DNA of 64,000 bases from Sulfurospirillum sp. 1612 (GTDB taxonomy: Bacteria > Campylobacterota > Campylobacteria > Campylobacterales > Sulfurospirillaceae). The stretch covers positions 1,674,001-1,738,000 of the forward strand of contig NZ_CP140614.1 of assembly GCF_036556685.1 (NCBI RefSeq), given 5' to 3'. The notes under the pieces were generated by a model. It did not search any database. It saw only the letters and a list, made by a program, of their open reading frames with translations, and was not told the origin of the DNA. Both the position numbers and the translations under genes were made by a program. The stretch's first letter is position 1. The number at the start of each line of letters is the position of its first letter. Positions 50,422 through 59,843 of the stretch are shown piece by piece.

Positions 50422-50905
50422 AGTGTTCTACTTTTTCATGAATATGTCTCAATAATGCTGCCAGTGAATGGGTCTGTTCTCTAGCACACACAATAGCGGG
50501 TCGGTCGCAAAGGTAGCACGTTCGTTTGGCACTAAGTTGTGCCGCTCTTGAGAGAATCATGCCCTGCTCATCCATCACATCAAGATCCATAAATCGCCCC
50601 AATAAATGCGTCTCTTCTATCGAAATCATCGCATTTTTTAGCTCATGCGCGTTTGCATGAACACAAAAAATAGCTTCAAAACCACTAGGAGTATTGAGAT
50701 TTATCTCTGTCATGATATGAAATTTTTGCTGTTTTATCTCATGCAAAGCCGCTTCAAAAATCACACGAGCATCATGAGAGGATTTTTCTCGGCCGGGAAT
50801 ATTAATACTGATTGAAATCAGAGGAAGATGATAGGTGGCAATCATCTCCTTTTGTCTTCTCGCCCGTGCCTCTTTAGCTTCTAAGATTTGCTCCGGTATT
50901 ACCAT
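50393..50905 (-). CDS. citX: Apo-citrate lyase phosphoribosyl-dephospho-CoA transferase CitX
   Basis: 170 aa. The N-terminal ILEAKEARARRQKEMI stretch and LPLISISINIPGREKSS are typical of CitX, as is the LLGRFMDLDVMD segment near 115 and CYLCDRPAIVCARE near 140. It attaches the prosthetic group to the acyl carrier protein CitD. It starts 1 bp after citF and overlaps citG. Confidence 0.9.
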   Translation of the reverse strand: MVIPEQILEAKEARARRQKEMIATYHLPLISISINIPGREKSSHDARVIFEAALHEIKQQKFHIMTEINLNTPSGFEAIFCVHANAHELKNAMISIEETHLLGRFMDLDVMDEQGMILSRAAQLSAKRTCYLCDRPAIVCAREQTHSLAALLRHIHEKVEHFEHNRKTRL

Positions 50906-52408
50906 TTATGCCAGTGCCTTGACAACATCCAAAATAGACCCATCGCGATAACGAATCGTGGCGACTACTTTATCGCTGTATGCGATATCCTTTGGTTTAC
51001 CACATATTTTGATTGCTTTTTCATAAAGTGCATCGATATCAATCAATGTAATCCCTGCTTTTTTTAATCGTTGTTTTAATTCAGGATTCTTAGGATTCAC
51101 CGCAACGCCCTGATCGGTCACCAAAACATCTACGGTACTACCGGGTGTGATGATGGTATTGACGCGTTTCACCACAGTAGGAATCCGACCACGCGTCAGC
51201 GGTGCCACGATGATGGAGAGTTTGGCTTCAGCTGCCGTATCACAATGTCCACCACTCGCACCTCTAAGGAGCCCTTTTGAACCGGTGATTACATTAACAT
51301 TAAAATCTAAATCAATTTCAAGCGCACTTAAAACGACAACATCCAACTGTTTGACAGCCGCACCTTTGGAGCTGGGATTGGCATATTGATTGGCGCTTAT
51401 TTCGATGTGATTGGGATTTTCACCCAATGATTTGGCGGCAAATTCATCAAAACTTTGCACATCCAATAACGTTCTGACTTGTCCTTGTTTGAGCATATAT
51501 ACCAAGGTCCCCGTAATACCACCGAGTGCGAAACTGGCCGTTATATTCTCCTCTTGCATCTTTTCACTCAAGAAAATCGTCGTAGCCAATGAGGCACCAC
51601 CGGTACCGGTTTGAAGGCTGTATCCCTCTTTAAAATATCCAGAATTGACGATCACTTTAGCCGTCCTTCTAGCCAAAAGTAACTCTTTGGGATTGGTCGT
51701 CATTCGCGTCGCACCTTCGCCGATTTGAGAAGGGTCTCCCACTTCATCAACCAGCACAATAGCATCCACTTCATCTTGTGAAATAGAGGCTGGAAAATTA
51801 GGATACTCTTCCAAACTCTCGGTAATCATGACAACATACTTGGCATAATGTGCATCGCTCATCGCATACCCCAGTGAACCGCATTTTGACCGTCCCTTGT
51901 ATCCTGTGGCATTTCCAAATTTATCACTAATAGGCACCCCAATAAAGGCCACATCGATGTTAAGTTCTCCAGATTGTATCAAATGTACCCTTCCCCCATG
52001 GGAGTGGATTTGAACTGGCTTTTCCATGAGGCCATGAGAGATGGCTTCCCCCAGTTTACTGCGCAATCCTGACGTATAAATCTGTGTCACCACTCCATTT
52101 TTGATATGCTCTATTAAGGGGTCATGCACACTAGCTAAAGAACTCGGTGCCAAAGTCAAATCTTTAAACCCCATCTTGGCAATCACATCCATGACTTTAT
52201 TCAATACCTTATCTCCGCCACGAAAAGCATGGTGAAAGGAGATAGTCATCCCATCTTTGAGCCCAGAGCGTCGAATACTCTCTTCAATACTCGCACATAA
52301 TTTTGAATCTCTCTCAGCCTCTGTGATATTTTTCTCTTTTTTTTCAAAAAATTTTTCTTGATTTGGCGTCAATACCGCTTTATTTTTTATATCATTGTCA
52401 TTTATCAT
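50906..52408 (-). CDS. citF: Citrate lyase alpha subunit CitF
   Basis: 500 aa, near the normal length of about 510. Family segments include SIRRSGLKDGMTISFHHAF near 45, TYK-like GKATGYKGRSKCGS (here NATGYKGRSKCGSLGYA), TGTGGASLATTIF near 270 and the C-terminal TDQGVAVNPKNPELKQ. It transfers acetyl-ACP to citrate, giving citryl-ACP. ATG at 52408 overlaps the citE stop by 4 bp. Confidence 0.94.
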   Translation of the reverse strand: MINDNDIKNKAVLTPNQEKFFEKKEKNITEAERDSKLCASIEESIRRSGLKDGMTISFHHAFRGGDKVLNKVMDVIAKMGFKDLTLAPSSLASVHDPLIEHIKNGVVTQIYTSGLRSKLGEAISHGLMEKPVQIHSHGGRVHLIQSGELNIDVAFIGVPISDKFGNATGYKGRSKCGSLGYAMSDAHYAKYVVMITESLEEYPNFPASISQDEVDAIVLVDEVGDPSQIGEGATRMTTNPKELLLARRTAKVIVNSGYFKEGYSLQTGTGGASLATTIFLSEKMQEENITASFALGGITGTLVYMLKQGQVRTLLDVQSFDEFAAKSLGENPNHIEISANQYANPSSKGAAVKQLDVVVLSALEIDLDFNVNVITGSKGLLRGASGGHCDTAAEAKLSIIVAPLTRGRIPTVVKRVNTIITPGSTVDVLVTDQGVAVNPKNPELKQRLKKAGITLIDIDALYEKAIKICGKPKDIAYSDKVVATIRYRDGSILDVVKALA

Positions 52409-53286
52409 TCATCACCTCCTAGCATCCCCGATGCTTTGGCCAATTCTAACGTCCATTCTGCTCTTAGTATCACCGGTGCATCGACCATTTTCCCATCAAT
52501 GGACACGACGCCCAAATTATTTTCTTTGGCATCTTTTGCCGCTTCGATGACATCAAGTGCCCACTCAACATCTTTTTTGGAAGGGGCAAATACTTTATGT
52601 AAAATCGAAATTTGATTGGGGTTAATCAAAGATTTACCATCAAATCCCAACCCTTTGATATATTCGGCCTCATGAATAAATCCCTCTTTATCCTTGACAT
52701 CAGAAAAGACAGAATCAAAAGCATTGATTTTAGCAGCCCTAGCAGCTAATAAAATCTGGGCACGTGCAGCCACTAATTCAGATCCACTCTTGGTTCTTTG
52801 CGTGTGCAAATCACGGACAAAATCTTCAGCCCCCAAAGCAATCCCCATCAATCGATCACTACATCGTGCAATATCAACCGCATTGACAACCCCTTGCGCA
52901 CTCTCAATAGCGGCTAAAAGTTTGGTTTTTTTCTTGCTACCGATTTTCTTTTCAATCTTCTCCACCACAGCTTGCATTTGCAACACATCTTCCACGCTAT
53001 CTGTTTTAGGGAGTCTGATAATATCCGTCCCTGCTCGTATCACCGCCTCGATATCCAAAAGTCCATAACTACTATTGAGCGGATTAACGCGTACGGCGGT
53101 TTCTAAATTGGCATAAGTAAAATGTTGCAAAGCATGGTAAACCATCAATCGGGCAGAATCTTTTTCACTGAGTGCTACTGAATCTTCCAAATCAAACATC
53201 ACCGTATCGGGTCTATAAATAAAAGCGTTACAAACCATCGCCGTATTGGAACCAGGCACAAAAAGCATACTTCTTCTTAATTTCAT
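52405..53286 (-). CDS. citE: Citrate lyase beta subunit CitE
   Basis: About 293 aa from ATG 53286, which overlaps the citD stop (TATGA); an ATG at 53298 adds four residues. Landmarks are RRSMLFVPGSNTAMV near the start, MFDLEDSVAL near 35, ETAVRVNPLNSSYG near 64, AAIESAQGVVNA near 130 and the metal-binding GAEDFVRDL near 160. It cleaves citryl-ACP to oxaloacetate and acetyl-ACP. Confidence 0.94.
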   Translation of the reverse strand: MKLRRSMLFVPGSNTAMVCNAFIYRPDTVMFDLEDSVALSEKDSARLMVYHALQHFTYANLETAVRVNPLNSSYGLLDIEAVIRAGTDIIRLPKTDSVEDVLQMQAVVEKIEKKIGSKKKTKLLAAIESAQGVVNAVDIARCSDRLMGIALGAEDFVRDLHTQRTKSGSELVAARAQILLAARAAKINAFDSVFSDVKDKEGFIHEAEYIKGLGFDGKSLINPNQISILHKVFAPSKKDVEWALDVIEAAKDAKENNLGVVSIDGKMVDAPVILRAEWTLELAKASGMLGGDE

Positions 53287-53579
53287 AATTTTTCCCATGT
53301 TATCTCAGCGTCTTCACTCGCTCTTAAAATGGCCGCTTGAACTCTTGCTTTTATCACAAAATCCAAAGCACCTTTATCTTGCACCGCAATACTGATAGCA
53401 TGAACACCCAAGCGATTGACTACTTCCATAATAGAGGCTCTAATGTCATCACCATACAGCTCTTCCACACTGCTTTGCAGTTCGATTTTAATCGTATCTT
53501 CTTCTAAGGGCACCACTTCCACGAAGGCATCGCTAGACTCCAAAGTGCCGGCAATGGCGCGTTTTTTTATTTTATTCAT
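53283..53579 (-). CDS. citD: Citrate lyase acyl carrier protein CitD
   Basis: 98 aa, full length. The attachment motif AGTLESSDA is at residues 10-18, with Ser15 the predicted prosthetic-group site by alignment with the Klebsiella protein. Its stop overlaps citE, and its start overlaps the citC end by 8 bp. Confidence 0.94.
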   Translation of the reverse strand: MNKIKKRAIAGTLESSDAFVEVVPLEEDTIKIELQSSVEELYGDDIRASIMEVVNRLGVHAISIAVQDKGALDFVIKARVQAAILRASEDAEITWEKL

Positions 53580-54594
53580 GTATTCTCCTGTTGGTGTTTA
53601 AAAACTCAAAAGTACTCTTAGGTACCAATTCTTTTAAAAGTTCGAGATTATTATCGCACAAGAGTTGTCGTACTCTTGAGGCCGAAATGGGTAGTGAATG
53701 ATGCTGACATCTTGGCACTTCAATGACTTCGATTGGATCTGATTGTGAACGCTCATCTTCGAGTACTTTTTTCATATTTTGATTATAATTATCCGTAACA
53801 ACACAATACGGTTCTGTCCCCACAAACCGATGAGTAATCCCCAAAACTGGGGCAATATGATCCCTAAAAAGGCTCAAATCAAGCTGGGCATAAGTCGCAT
53901 CAATCTTTCGTTTGTCTTTGATAAAATAGGTCGGAAAGGTTGTCTTGGAGATAATATAATCAGACCCCTCATGAATCGTCACATTTTTTATATGAGCCAC
54001 ACCTTGCTTGACAAGTTCTAATCGGTCTTTGAATTTAAATTCGGAGGCATCCTCTCGCACAACAAAAAGGTGCAACCAATCACAGGCACGGCTAGCCTGC
54101 TCAGCCAAATATTGATGTCCTAGGGTAAACGGATTGGCATTCATGACAATACTGCCTATCGTACGCCCATTTTGTTTCTGTGATTTGAGAGATTGTTTAT
54201 ATTTATGAATATTTTGATTGTTTTCCATCAAAATGACACTGTTTTTGTATTTTTGAATGAGGTGAAAGCCACAGCCTTCAAAAAGAGCTTGATTGTTAGG
54301 AGTGCTAAAGAGAAACAAATCTTTTTGGTTTCTTTCATAGGCGATATTAATCAACCCCGTCATCAGTGCGAGGATAATCCCCTCACCTCGTCTCTGTGGT
54401 AAAACCGCGATACCTTTTAATATTTTGCCAGAGAGTCCTCCCACCGCGATGAGTTCATCATGATCTTTGGCCGTCACGAATATATCCATACCAGAAGGAA
54501 GTTCTAAACCAAGGTTTTCTAAAAAAACTTTTATTTTCTCAACGCGCCTGATATTTGAGCTATAAACTTCTGAAAATTTTATTTCTGGGTTCAC
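53572..54594 (-). CDS. citC: [Citrate (pro-3S)-lyase] ligase CitC
   Basis: 340 aa. An N-terminal GNAT-like domain (about 1-125; KGIAVLPQRRGEGI near 72) is followed by a nucleotidyltransferase domain starting IVMNANPFTLGHQYLAEQA near 150, with the HxGH-like loop, and SASRVRQLL near 310. It reactivates citrate lyase by acetylating the prosthetic group with ATP and acetate. The GTG start at 54594 follows TAGGATATTT. First gene of the cit operon; a TATAAT lies 33 nt upstream. Confidence 0.92.
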   Translation of the reverse strand: MNPEIKFSEVYSSNIRRVEKIKVFLENLGLELPSGMDIFVTAKDHDELIAVGGLSGKILKGIAVLPQRRGEGIILALMTGLINIAYERNQKDLFLFSTPNNQALFEGCGFHLIQKYKNSVILMENNQNIHKYKQSLKSQKQNGRTIGSIVMNANPFTLGHQYLAEQASRACDWLHLFVVREDASEFKFKDRLELVKQGVAHIKNVTIHEGSDYIISKTTFPTYFIKDKRKIDATYAQLDLSLFRDHIAPVLGITHRFVGTEPYCVVTDNYNQNMKKVLEDERSQSDPIEVIEVPRCQHHSLPISASRVRQLLCDNNLELLKELVPKSTFEFLNTNRRIHE

Positions 54595-54626
54595 AAATAT
54601 CCTATCACATCTATAAATTTCACGCC

Positions 54627-54632
54627 ATTATA
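54627..54632 (-). promoter_or_regulatory. Candidate -10 of the cit operon
   Basis: TATAAT on the minus strand (54632-54627) in the context CGTGCTATAATGG, 33-38 nt before the citC GTG. It predicts a start near 54620 and a short leader. I see no Fnr-type box or other clear operator between it and rplS. Confidence 0.55.
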
Positions 54633-54721
54633 GCACGTATAGCTTTTTATTAGTTTAGTAGTTATGAATTAGGATTCGTTTTCGTAGAATAAATCTATCC
54701 TCGAAGAGGAAAGGAAGTGTT

Positions 54722-54742
54722 AAGCGACCCTGAGGGCCGCCT
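54722..54742. terminator. Hairpin downstream of rplS
   Basis: AGGCGGCCC pairs with GGGTCGCTT (minus strand) around a TCA loop, nine pairs including two G-U. It lies 9 bp past the rplS stop and probably ends the ribosomal-protein operon, although the T tract (CTTTTG) is better placed for the plus strand. Confidence 0.5.
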
Positions 54743-54750
54743 TTTGTGGA

Positions 54751-55107
54751 TTATTTTCTAAGTTCTCTAATTTTTGCAGCTTTTCCGCGTCTTTCTCTAA
54801 GATAAAATAATTTAGATCTTCTTACACGGCCTTTTCTAAGCACAGTAATGGTATCAATGCTATCAGAGTATAGAGGAAAAATTCGCTCTACGCCGATTGA
54901 GTTTGCACCGATTTTTCTTACGATAAAAGTACAACCCGTACCCGTACCTCTTTTTGCAATACAAACGCCTTCAAAATTTTGAACTCTCTCTTTTTCGCCC
55001 TCTTTAATCTTAACAGCAACTCTTAGTGTATCGCCTGCTCTAAAATCAGGTACGTTTTTCTCAGTAACTTGTGCTTGTTCAAAAGCTTCTACATATTTAT
55101 TTCTCAT
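54751..55107 (-). CDS. rplS: 50S ribosomal protein L19
   Basis: 118 aa, full length. [27 protein letters not shown] (seen in parts), [20 protein letters not shown] and the basic [20 protein letters not shown] end are diagnostic. It sits at the 30S/50S interface. It follows trmD by 19 bp in the standard rpsP-rimM-trmD-rplS order. Confidence 0.97.
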   Translation of the reverse strand: MRNKYVEAFEQAQVTEKNVPDFRAGDTLRVAVKIKEGEKERVQNFEGVCIAKRGTGTGCTFIVRKIGANSIGVERIFPLYSDSIDTITVLRKGRVRRSKLFYLRERRGKAAKIRELRK

Positions 55108-55126
55108 CAGATAATCCTTTTTAATC

Positions 55127-55819
55127 TCAATGCTTTATATTTTTACGACAAAATAAGTCTGGTCTGAAATATTGCGTCTTCAGAATAGACATTTCATTTT
55201 TTAAGGTGCTGATTTTAGCATGATTTCCCTTTAAAAACTCTGAGGGGATTTCATAATCTTCATATTTTTTTGGTTTTCCAAAAGAAGGTGCTTCCAAGAG
55301 TCCCTCTTCAAAACTCTCTTCCATCAAAGAATCAACATTGCCCAACACGCCTTCGATGTTTCTGCTTATCGCATCACACATCACTAAACTCGGCAACTCG
55401 CCACCGGTGAGTACGTAATCTCCTATCGAAAACAACTCATCTCCAAATACTTCTATTACCCGTTCATCAATACCCTCATACCGACCACTGACAAAAACAA
55501 TATGCTCTTTTTTTGATAATCTTTTTGCATCAATTTGCTTAAAAGGCTTACCCGCCGGTACCGGAAAGACAATATGTGCTTGGGGGTCTTGTTGTTTTAT
55601 GTGACGTAAGACATCAAACAAAGGTTGAGTAAACATCAAAAGACCAGCACCGCCACCTGCTTGGTAATCATCAACTTTGTGATGTTTATTGCGGGTATAA
55701 TCTCTAGGATTTTCAAAATTGATCTCGATGATTTTCGCATCTAGGGATCGTTTTAATATAGAATCTTCAAAATACGGTGCGATAAGATTTTCAAAAAGCG
55801 TCACAAAGGTAAAGGTCAT
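55127..55819 (-). CDS. trmD: tRNA (guanine-N1)-methyltransferase TrmD
   Basis: 230 aa. SPOUT fold with [13 protein letters not shown] near residue 48, [15 protein letters not shown] near 112 and the knot segment [17 protein letters not shown] near 135. It methylates G37 of tRNAs reading CNN codons and others, preventing frameshifts. It starts 9 bp after rimM. Confidence 0.96.
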   Translation of the reverse strand: MTFTFVTLFENLIAPYFEDSILKRSLDAKIIEINFENPRDYTRNKHHKVDDYQAGGGAGLLMFTQPLFDVLRHIKQQDPQAHIVFPVPAGKPFKQIDAKRLSKKEHIVFVSGRYEGIDERVIEVFGDELFSIGDYVLTGGELPSLVMCDAISRNIEGVLGNVDSLMEESFEEGLLEAPSFGKPKKYEDYEIPSEFLKGNHAKISTLKNEMSILKTQYFRPDLFCRKNIKH

Positions 55820-55828
55820 GATGATACT

Positions 55829-56362
55829 TTATGAGTGTTCTAACAATCCGTAGGCATCTTTCGTCAAGACGATTTTTGCTTCAGGATCAAATCGTTGGAT
55901 ATATCTTTCGATATAAGGGACATAAAAGATTTTGGGTAGATTTTGTGCCACGAGTTTAGGATCTGTTTCAATCAATAAATAATCACATGAGGCAATACGT
56001 TCAATATCTTGAACGACGCCTAACACTCGTGACTCTTCTTGGACTGAAGCTCCAATCACATCAAACCAAAAGAACTCATCTTCTTGTAGATGACAATGTG
56101 AACTTGAGTCTTCTTTGCTAGTAAAAAGATTGGCATTCACCAACGGGGCAGCGGATTCTCTAGTGTGATGTTCTTTGAAGATGACCGTACCTTTGGCAGG
56201 ATGATACGTCTCAATCGTCAATCGTCTATCATGATCACTCAAAAACGATGCGCCCGGCTTAAATTGCTCGGGAAAATCACATTGGATATGGAGTTTTAAC
56301 TCACCCCGTAAGCCGACAAGTCGCCCAATCTTGGCAACTTGTAATAGCTCTGTATCACTCAT
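55829..56362 (-). CDS. rimM: 16S rRNA processing protein RimM
   Basis: About 177 aa from ATG 56362 (MSDTELLQVAKIGRLVG), chosen because RimM proteins begin close to this segment; a GTG at 56377 gives five more residues. N-terminal GLRGELKLH, then a PRC-barrel (EFFWFDVIGASV, RVLGVVQDI, FYVPYIERYI). It assists 30S head assembly via S19. It overlaps khpA by 8 bp. Confidence 0.93.
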   Translation of the reverse strand: MSDTELLQVAKIGRLVGLRGELKLHIQCDFPEQFKPGASFLSDHDRRLTIETYHPAKGTVIFKEHHTRESAAPLVNANLFTSKEDSSSHCHLQEDEFFWFDVIGASVQEESRVLGVVQDIERIASCDYLLIETDPKLVAQNLPKIFYVPYIERYIQRFDPEAKIVLTKDAYGLLEHS

Positions 56363-56600
56363 CGTTCGCTTTAACACTCACTCTGTATGATTTTCCATCT
56401 TTTGCTTTGCATCCTGATATGATAGTCTTCAAAGAATTTATCATTTTTCCGTCTTTTCCTATCAATTTGCCAGTATCGCCTTTATTGGCAAAAATAGTGA
56501 TTTCACAAAAAGTATCATCAATGTCTTTTTTTTCGACTTTTACAGATTCAGGATTATCAACTAAAAGTCTTGCAAATTCATAAAAAAATTGATCGATCAT
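56355..56600 (-). CDS. khpA: KH-domain RNA-binding protein KhpA
   Basis: 81 aa, a single KH domain with the GxxG loop LIGKDGKMINSL near residue 50. KhpA binds RNA, often as a dimer or with KhpB (Jag). The position between rpsP and rimM is the standard one. The start codon lies inside an ATCATGAT octamer (56596-56603). Confidence 0.93.
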   Translation of the reverse strand: MIDQFFYEFARLLVDNPESVKVEKKDIDDTFCEITIFANKGDTGKLIGKDGKMINSLKTIISGCKAKDGKSYRVSVKANDE

Positions 56601-56602
56601 GA

Positions 56603-56833
56603 TTATATGCCGGAGATTTTTGCTACCCTGTCGCTTATTTTTGCGCCGACACTTTTCCAGTAGTTCAATCGTTCCATGTCAATATTTACGACTACTGGAT
56701 CTGATACTGGATTATAATATCCAATTGATTCAATCCAACCACTGTCTCTTCTTTTTCTACTATCTGTTACTACGACTCTATAAAATGGTTTTTTCTTTCT
56801 TCCCATTCGAGTTAATCTTACTGCTGTTGCCAT
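56603..56833 (-). CDS. rpsP: 30S ribosomal protein S16
   Basis: 76 aa, full length. [25 protein letters not shown] (in part) near the start, [13 protein letters not shown] near 37 and [12 protein letters not shown] near 62 are diagnostic. First gene of the rpsP-khpA-rimM-trmD-rplS operon, 2 bp before khpA. Confidence 0.97.
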   Translation of the reverse strand: MATAVRLTRMGRKKKPFYRVVVTDSRKRRDSGWIESIGYYNPVSDPVVVNIDMERLNYWKSVGAKISDRVAKISGI

Positions 56834-56921
56834 TGATATGGTCTCCTTAAAAAAATTTACGACTTAGATGTACATGTAGCATCACATATACATATAAATA
56901 GTAGTATATTGCTCAACTATT

Positions 56922-58265
56922 TTATCTTGGTATGCCTTGTCTATTGGACGCCGATAGCATATTTTGCAAATCTTGCATCCCTCGTTTTCCTGAAAATTTC
57001 TTGGCCATTTTAGCTGCATTTTTAAATTGCTTCAAAAATCTATTGACTTCCATCTGGGAGAGTCCGGCACCTTCGGATATTCTTCTTTTTCTACTGTTAT
57101 TTAAAAGATCAGGATTTTCTCGCTCTTTTTGAGTCATGGAGCCAATCATTGCTTTGATGCGCTTCATCTCAACCGAATTTTCCAAATCGACATCTTTGAG
57201 TTGTCCGGCCACAGAAGAGAGTCCGGGAATCATTCCCATCAAAGATTTCATACTTCCTAATTTTTTCATTTGCTCCATTTGAGCTAAAAAATCATTGAAG
57301 TTAAATTGACCTTTTTTAATCTTGTTGGTGAGCTTTTTCGCCTCTTTTTCATTGATAACCGCACTGGTTTTCTCCGCCAATGTTTCAAGATCTCCCTCGC
57401 CCATCAAACGATTGACGATACGATCTGGCATAAAAAGTTCTAAATCCGCAACTTTTTCACCCACCCCGATAAATCGTAATGGCACACCGACTTGACTCGC
57501 AATACCAAGGGCAACACCGCCTTTGCTATCCCCATCATATTTACTGAGGATGACACCGCTAATGCCCATCTTTTCATGGAAGGTATTAGCACTGCGTACC
57601 GCATCTTGTCCACTGAGAGAGTCCGCTACATAAAAGACTTCATCCGGGTCTAGCGCCTTATTTACATCGCCTAATTCTTGCATCAATTCTTCATCAATTG
57701 CCAAGCGTCCTGCGGTATCCACAATCAACACATCATACAATCCTGCTTTGGCTTTTTTCAACGCTTCTTTAGCGATTTTGACGGGATTTGATTCTTGCTC
57801 ATTTGCATATAAATCAATCTCATTTTGCTCGCACAGTTGCTTGAGTTGTTCCACTGCTGCCAATCGCTGTAAGTCACACGCCGCAATCAAGACTTTCTTT
57901 TGTCGTTGCTTGAGATAATTTGCTAATTTAACCGTAGTGGTCGTTTTACCACTTCCTTGCAGACCAATCATCAAAGCCACCGTTGGAGGCTTAGAAGAAA
58001 AGACAAATCCTTGTCTTCCTGGTGCGCTTAGGATGGTGTTTAAGTTTGTTTTGAGAGATTTTAAAAAATTTAGCTGTCCAATGCCCGCTTGTTTTGTTTC
58101 TAATTCTACGGTTCTCAAAAGGTCTTTGACGACTTTATGATGAACATCAGCTTTTAACAATGATTTTTTGAGCGTATCCAAGGCTTTTTTCAAAGACTTT
58201 TCGTCATCTGCAAATCGAATTTTGTTAATAGCGGTCTTAAACGAATCAGTTAAAACTCCAAACAA
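56922..58265 (-). CDS. ffh: Signal recognition particle protein Ffh
   Basis: 447 aa. N domain (1-95), G domain with G1 GLQGSGKTTTTVKL near 106, DTAGR near 188 and SKYDGDSKGG near 240, then the Met-rich M domain (about 300-435; QMEQMKKLGSMKSLMGMIPG). It targets nascent membrane proteins to FtsY and the translocon. The start is a TTG at 58265 with AAAGGATAGGTA upstream. It lies 88 bp before rpsP on the same strand. Confidence 0.96.
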   Translation of the reverse strand: MFGVLTDSFKTAINKIRFADDEKSLKKALDTLKKSLLKADVHHKVVKDLLRTVELETKQAGIGQLNFLKSLKTNLNTILSAPGRQGFVFSSKPPTVALMIGLQGSGKTTTTVKLANYLKQRQKKVLIAACDLQRLAAVEQLKQLCEQNEIDLYANEQESNPVKIAKEALKKAKAGLYDVLIVDTAGRLAIDEELMQELGDVNKALDPDEVFYVADSLSGQDAVRSANTFHEKMGISGVILSKYDGDSKGGVALGIASQVGVPLRFIGVGEKVADLELFMPDRIVNRLMGEGDLETLAEKTSAVINEKEAKKLTNKIKKGQFNFNDFLAQMEQMKKLGSMKSLMGMIPGLSSVAGQLKDVDLENSVEMKRIKAMIGSMTQKERENPDLLNNSRKRRISEGAGLSQMEVNRFLKQFKNAAKMAKKFSGKRGMQDLQNMLSASNRQGIPR

Positions 58266-58400
58266 TACCTATCCTTTTATATATATTTAATGCGTATTAC
58301 CCCATTAAAGGAATGCAATAGTACACAAAAATTGCTTTAAGTTAGATAAAAGAAAATATAATACCCTCTTTGTCAGGACTCATTATTAAGAAAACTTAAC

Positions 58401-58406
58401 TATAAT
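58401..58406 (+). promoter_or_regulatory. Candidate -10 of the MATE gene
   Basis: TATAAT in the context CTTAACTATAATTCAT, 38 bp before the ATG at 58445. No clear -35. The 179-bp region separates divergent ffh and the MATE gene. Confidence 0.45.
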
Positions 58407-58444
58407 TCATCCAATAAATATCAATCAGGAAAGAGAACAATACC

Positions 58445-59776
58445 ATGGATACCGATCTCACTCAAGGCTCTGTAAAGAAACATCTTCATGCCATTGCCTT
58501 ACCCTCAGCCATCGGCTATGTTTTTCAGACGATGTTCAACGTAACCGATACTTTTTTTGCCGGTCAAATTTCAACACAAGCAGTCGCCGCACTCTCTTTG
58601 ACTTTTTCTATCTTCTTCATGATAATTGCACTCGCTGGTGGGATGAGTCAAGGGGTCACCGCCCTGATTGGCAACGCTCTTGGAGAAAACAACAAAGACC
58701 ATGCCAAACAAATGGTCATGCATTCGTTTATATTGTTTGTTGTCTTATCAGTGACACTGTGTATTATCGGACTCTTTTTTGCACCCTATCTCATGAGACT
58801 CTTAGGAGCTCATGGCGCCTACTTAAAAGAGGCCCTTGCTTATATTAATATTATTATCTATGGGTCATCATTTTTTATTGCCGTCTTTTTTACCAATGCC
58901 ATCCTCATCGCTATTGGCAATACAAAAGTCTTTCGAAATTTTTTAATTTTTGGATTTTTTTTAAATACCCTTTTGGATTACTGGTTTGTCAAAGGAGGAT
59001 TTGGTATCCCAGCTATGGGAGTGAGAGGGATTGGATTGGCCACGATTATCATCGAATTTATAGGCATGGTCTATTTATTTATCCATCTAAAACGTTCGTA
59101 TCTTTTAAAAAATATGCCACGATTCAAATTTGATAGTACGATATTGTATGCATTTGTCAAACAAGGCTTGCCCCCGACTGCCAATATGCTATTGATGGCC
59201 TTAGGGATGTTTATCATCACGTATTTCATCGCGATTTTTGGCAAACATGTCGTGGCTGCTTATGGTATATCGGTGCGAATCGAACAAATCTTTTTATTGC
59301 CGAGCATCGGTATCAATGTGGCCGTTTTATCCATCGTTTCTCAAAATAATGGCGCCAAATTATACACAAGAATCAAAGAGACTGTCGATTATGCGCAAAA
59401 ACTTGGCTTGATATTATGGATTTTAGGGATGATTCTTATCTATCTGTTTGGTAGGGATTTGATGCTTATTTTTACAAAAGATTCACAGGTTATTTCCGCG
59501 GGATTGGGATACCTCTACGCCGCAGCAACCTCTTTGTACGCTTATATGCTTGTCTTTATCAATATCTCGTTGCTTCAAGGCATCAAAAAACCAGCCCTTT
59601 TGGTCTATCTGAGTTTGGCGCGGCAATTGATTGTCCCCATTTTACTTTTTAGTGCGTTAAAATACTTTTCTATGCCTCTTATTTTTTATTGGTATGGTAT
59701 TGTCATGATGATTTGGTTGTCTGCTTTTTTTATCCTGTGGTATGCCAAAAGAGAATTAAATATATTAAATCTATAG
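58445..59776 (+). CDS. MATE family efflux transporter
   Basis: 443 aa with twelve TM helices in two MATE halves. Typical segments: LPSAIGYVFQTMFNVTDTFFAG near the start (partly shown), GMSQGVTALIGNALGE near 60 and the second-half QGLPPTANMLLMALG near 240. It exports cationic compounds or drugs with Na+ or H+; the substrate is unknown. GGAAAGAGAACAATACC precedes the ATG. Monocistronic by spacing. Confidence 0.9.
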   Translation: MDTDLTQGSVKKHLHAIALPSAIGYVFQTMFNVTDTFFAGQISTQAVAALSLTFSIFFMIIALAGGMSQGVTALIGNALGENNKDHAKQMVMHSFILFVVLSVTLCIIGLFFAPYLMRLLGAHGAYLKEALAYINIIIYGSSFFIAVFFTNAILIAIGNTKVFRNFLIFGFFLNTLLDYWFVKGGFGIPAMGVRGIGLATIIIEFIGMVYLFIHLKRSYLLKNMPRFKFDSTILYAFVKQGLPPTANMLLMALGMFIITYFIAIFGKHVVAAYGISVRIEQIFLLPSIGINVAVLSIVSQNNGAKLYTRIKETVDYAQKLGLILWILGMILIYLFGRDLMLIFTKDSQVISAGLGYLYAAATSLYAYMLVFINISLLQGIKKPALLVYLSLARQLIVPILLFSALKYFSMPLIFYWYGIVMMIWLSAFFILWYAKRELNILNL

Positions 59777-59782
59777 ATTTAC

Positions 59783-59810
59783 TTGACTTTAAAAATTATT
59801 TAGCTATAAT
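59783..59810 (+). promoter_or_regulatory. Sigma70-like promoter of the DUF4395 gene
   Basis: TTGACT (59783-59788) and TATAAT (59805-59810) are separated by 16 bp, the best two-element promoter in the window. It would drive the DUF4395 gene and the PLP-enzyme gene. Confidence 0.6.
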
Positions 59811-59843
59811 TCATAATAATTTCTAATATATGAAGGATTACCT

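Noticed and set aside
52694-53068. 124-aa open frame on the plus strand inside citE
   Set aside because: Antisense to the well-conserved CitE coding sequence, with no family match or promoter.
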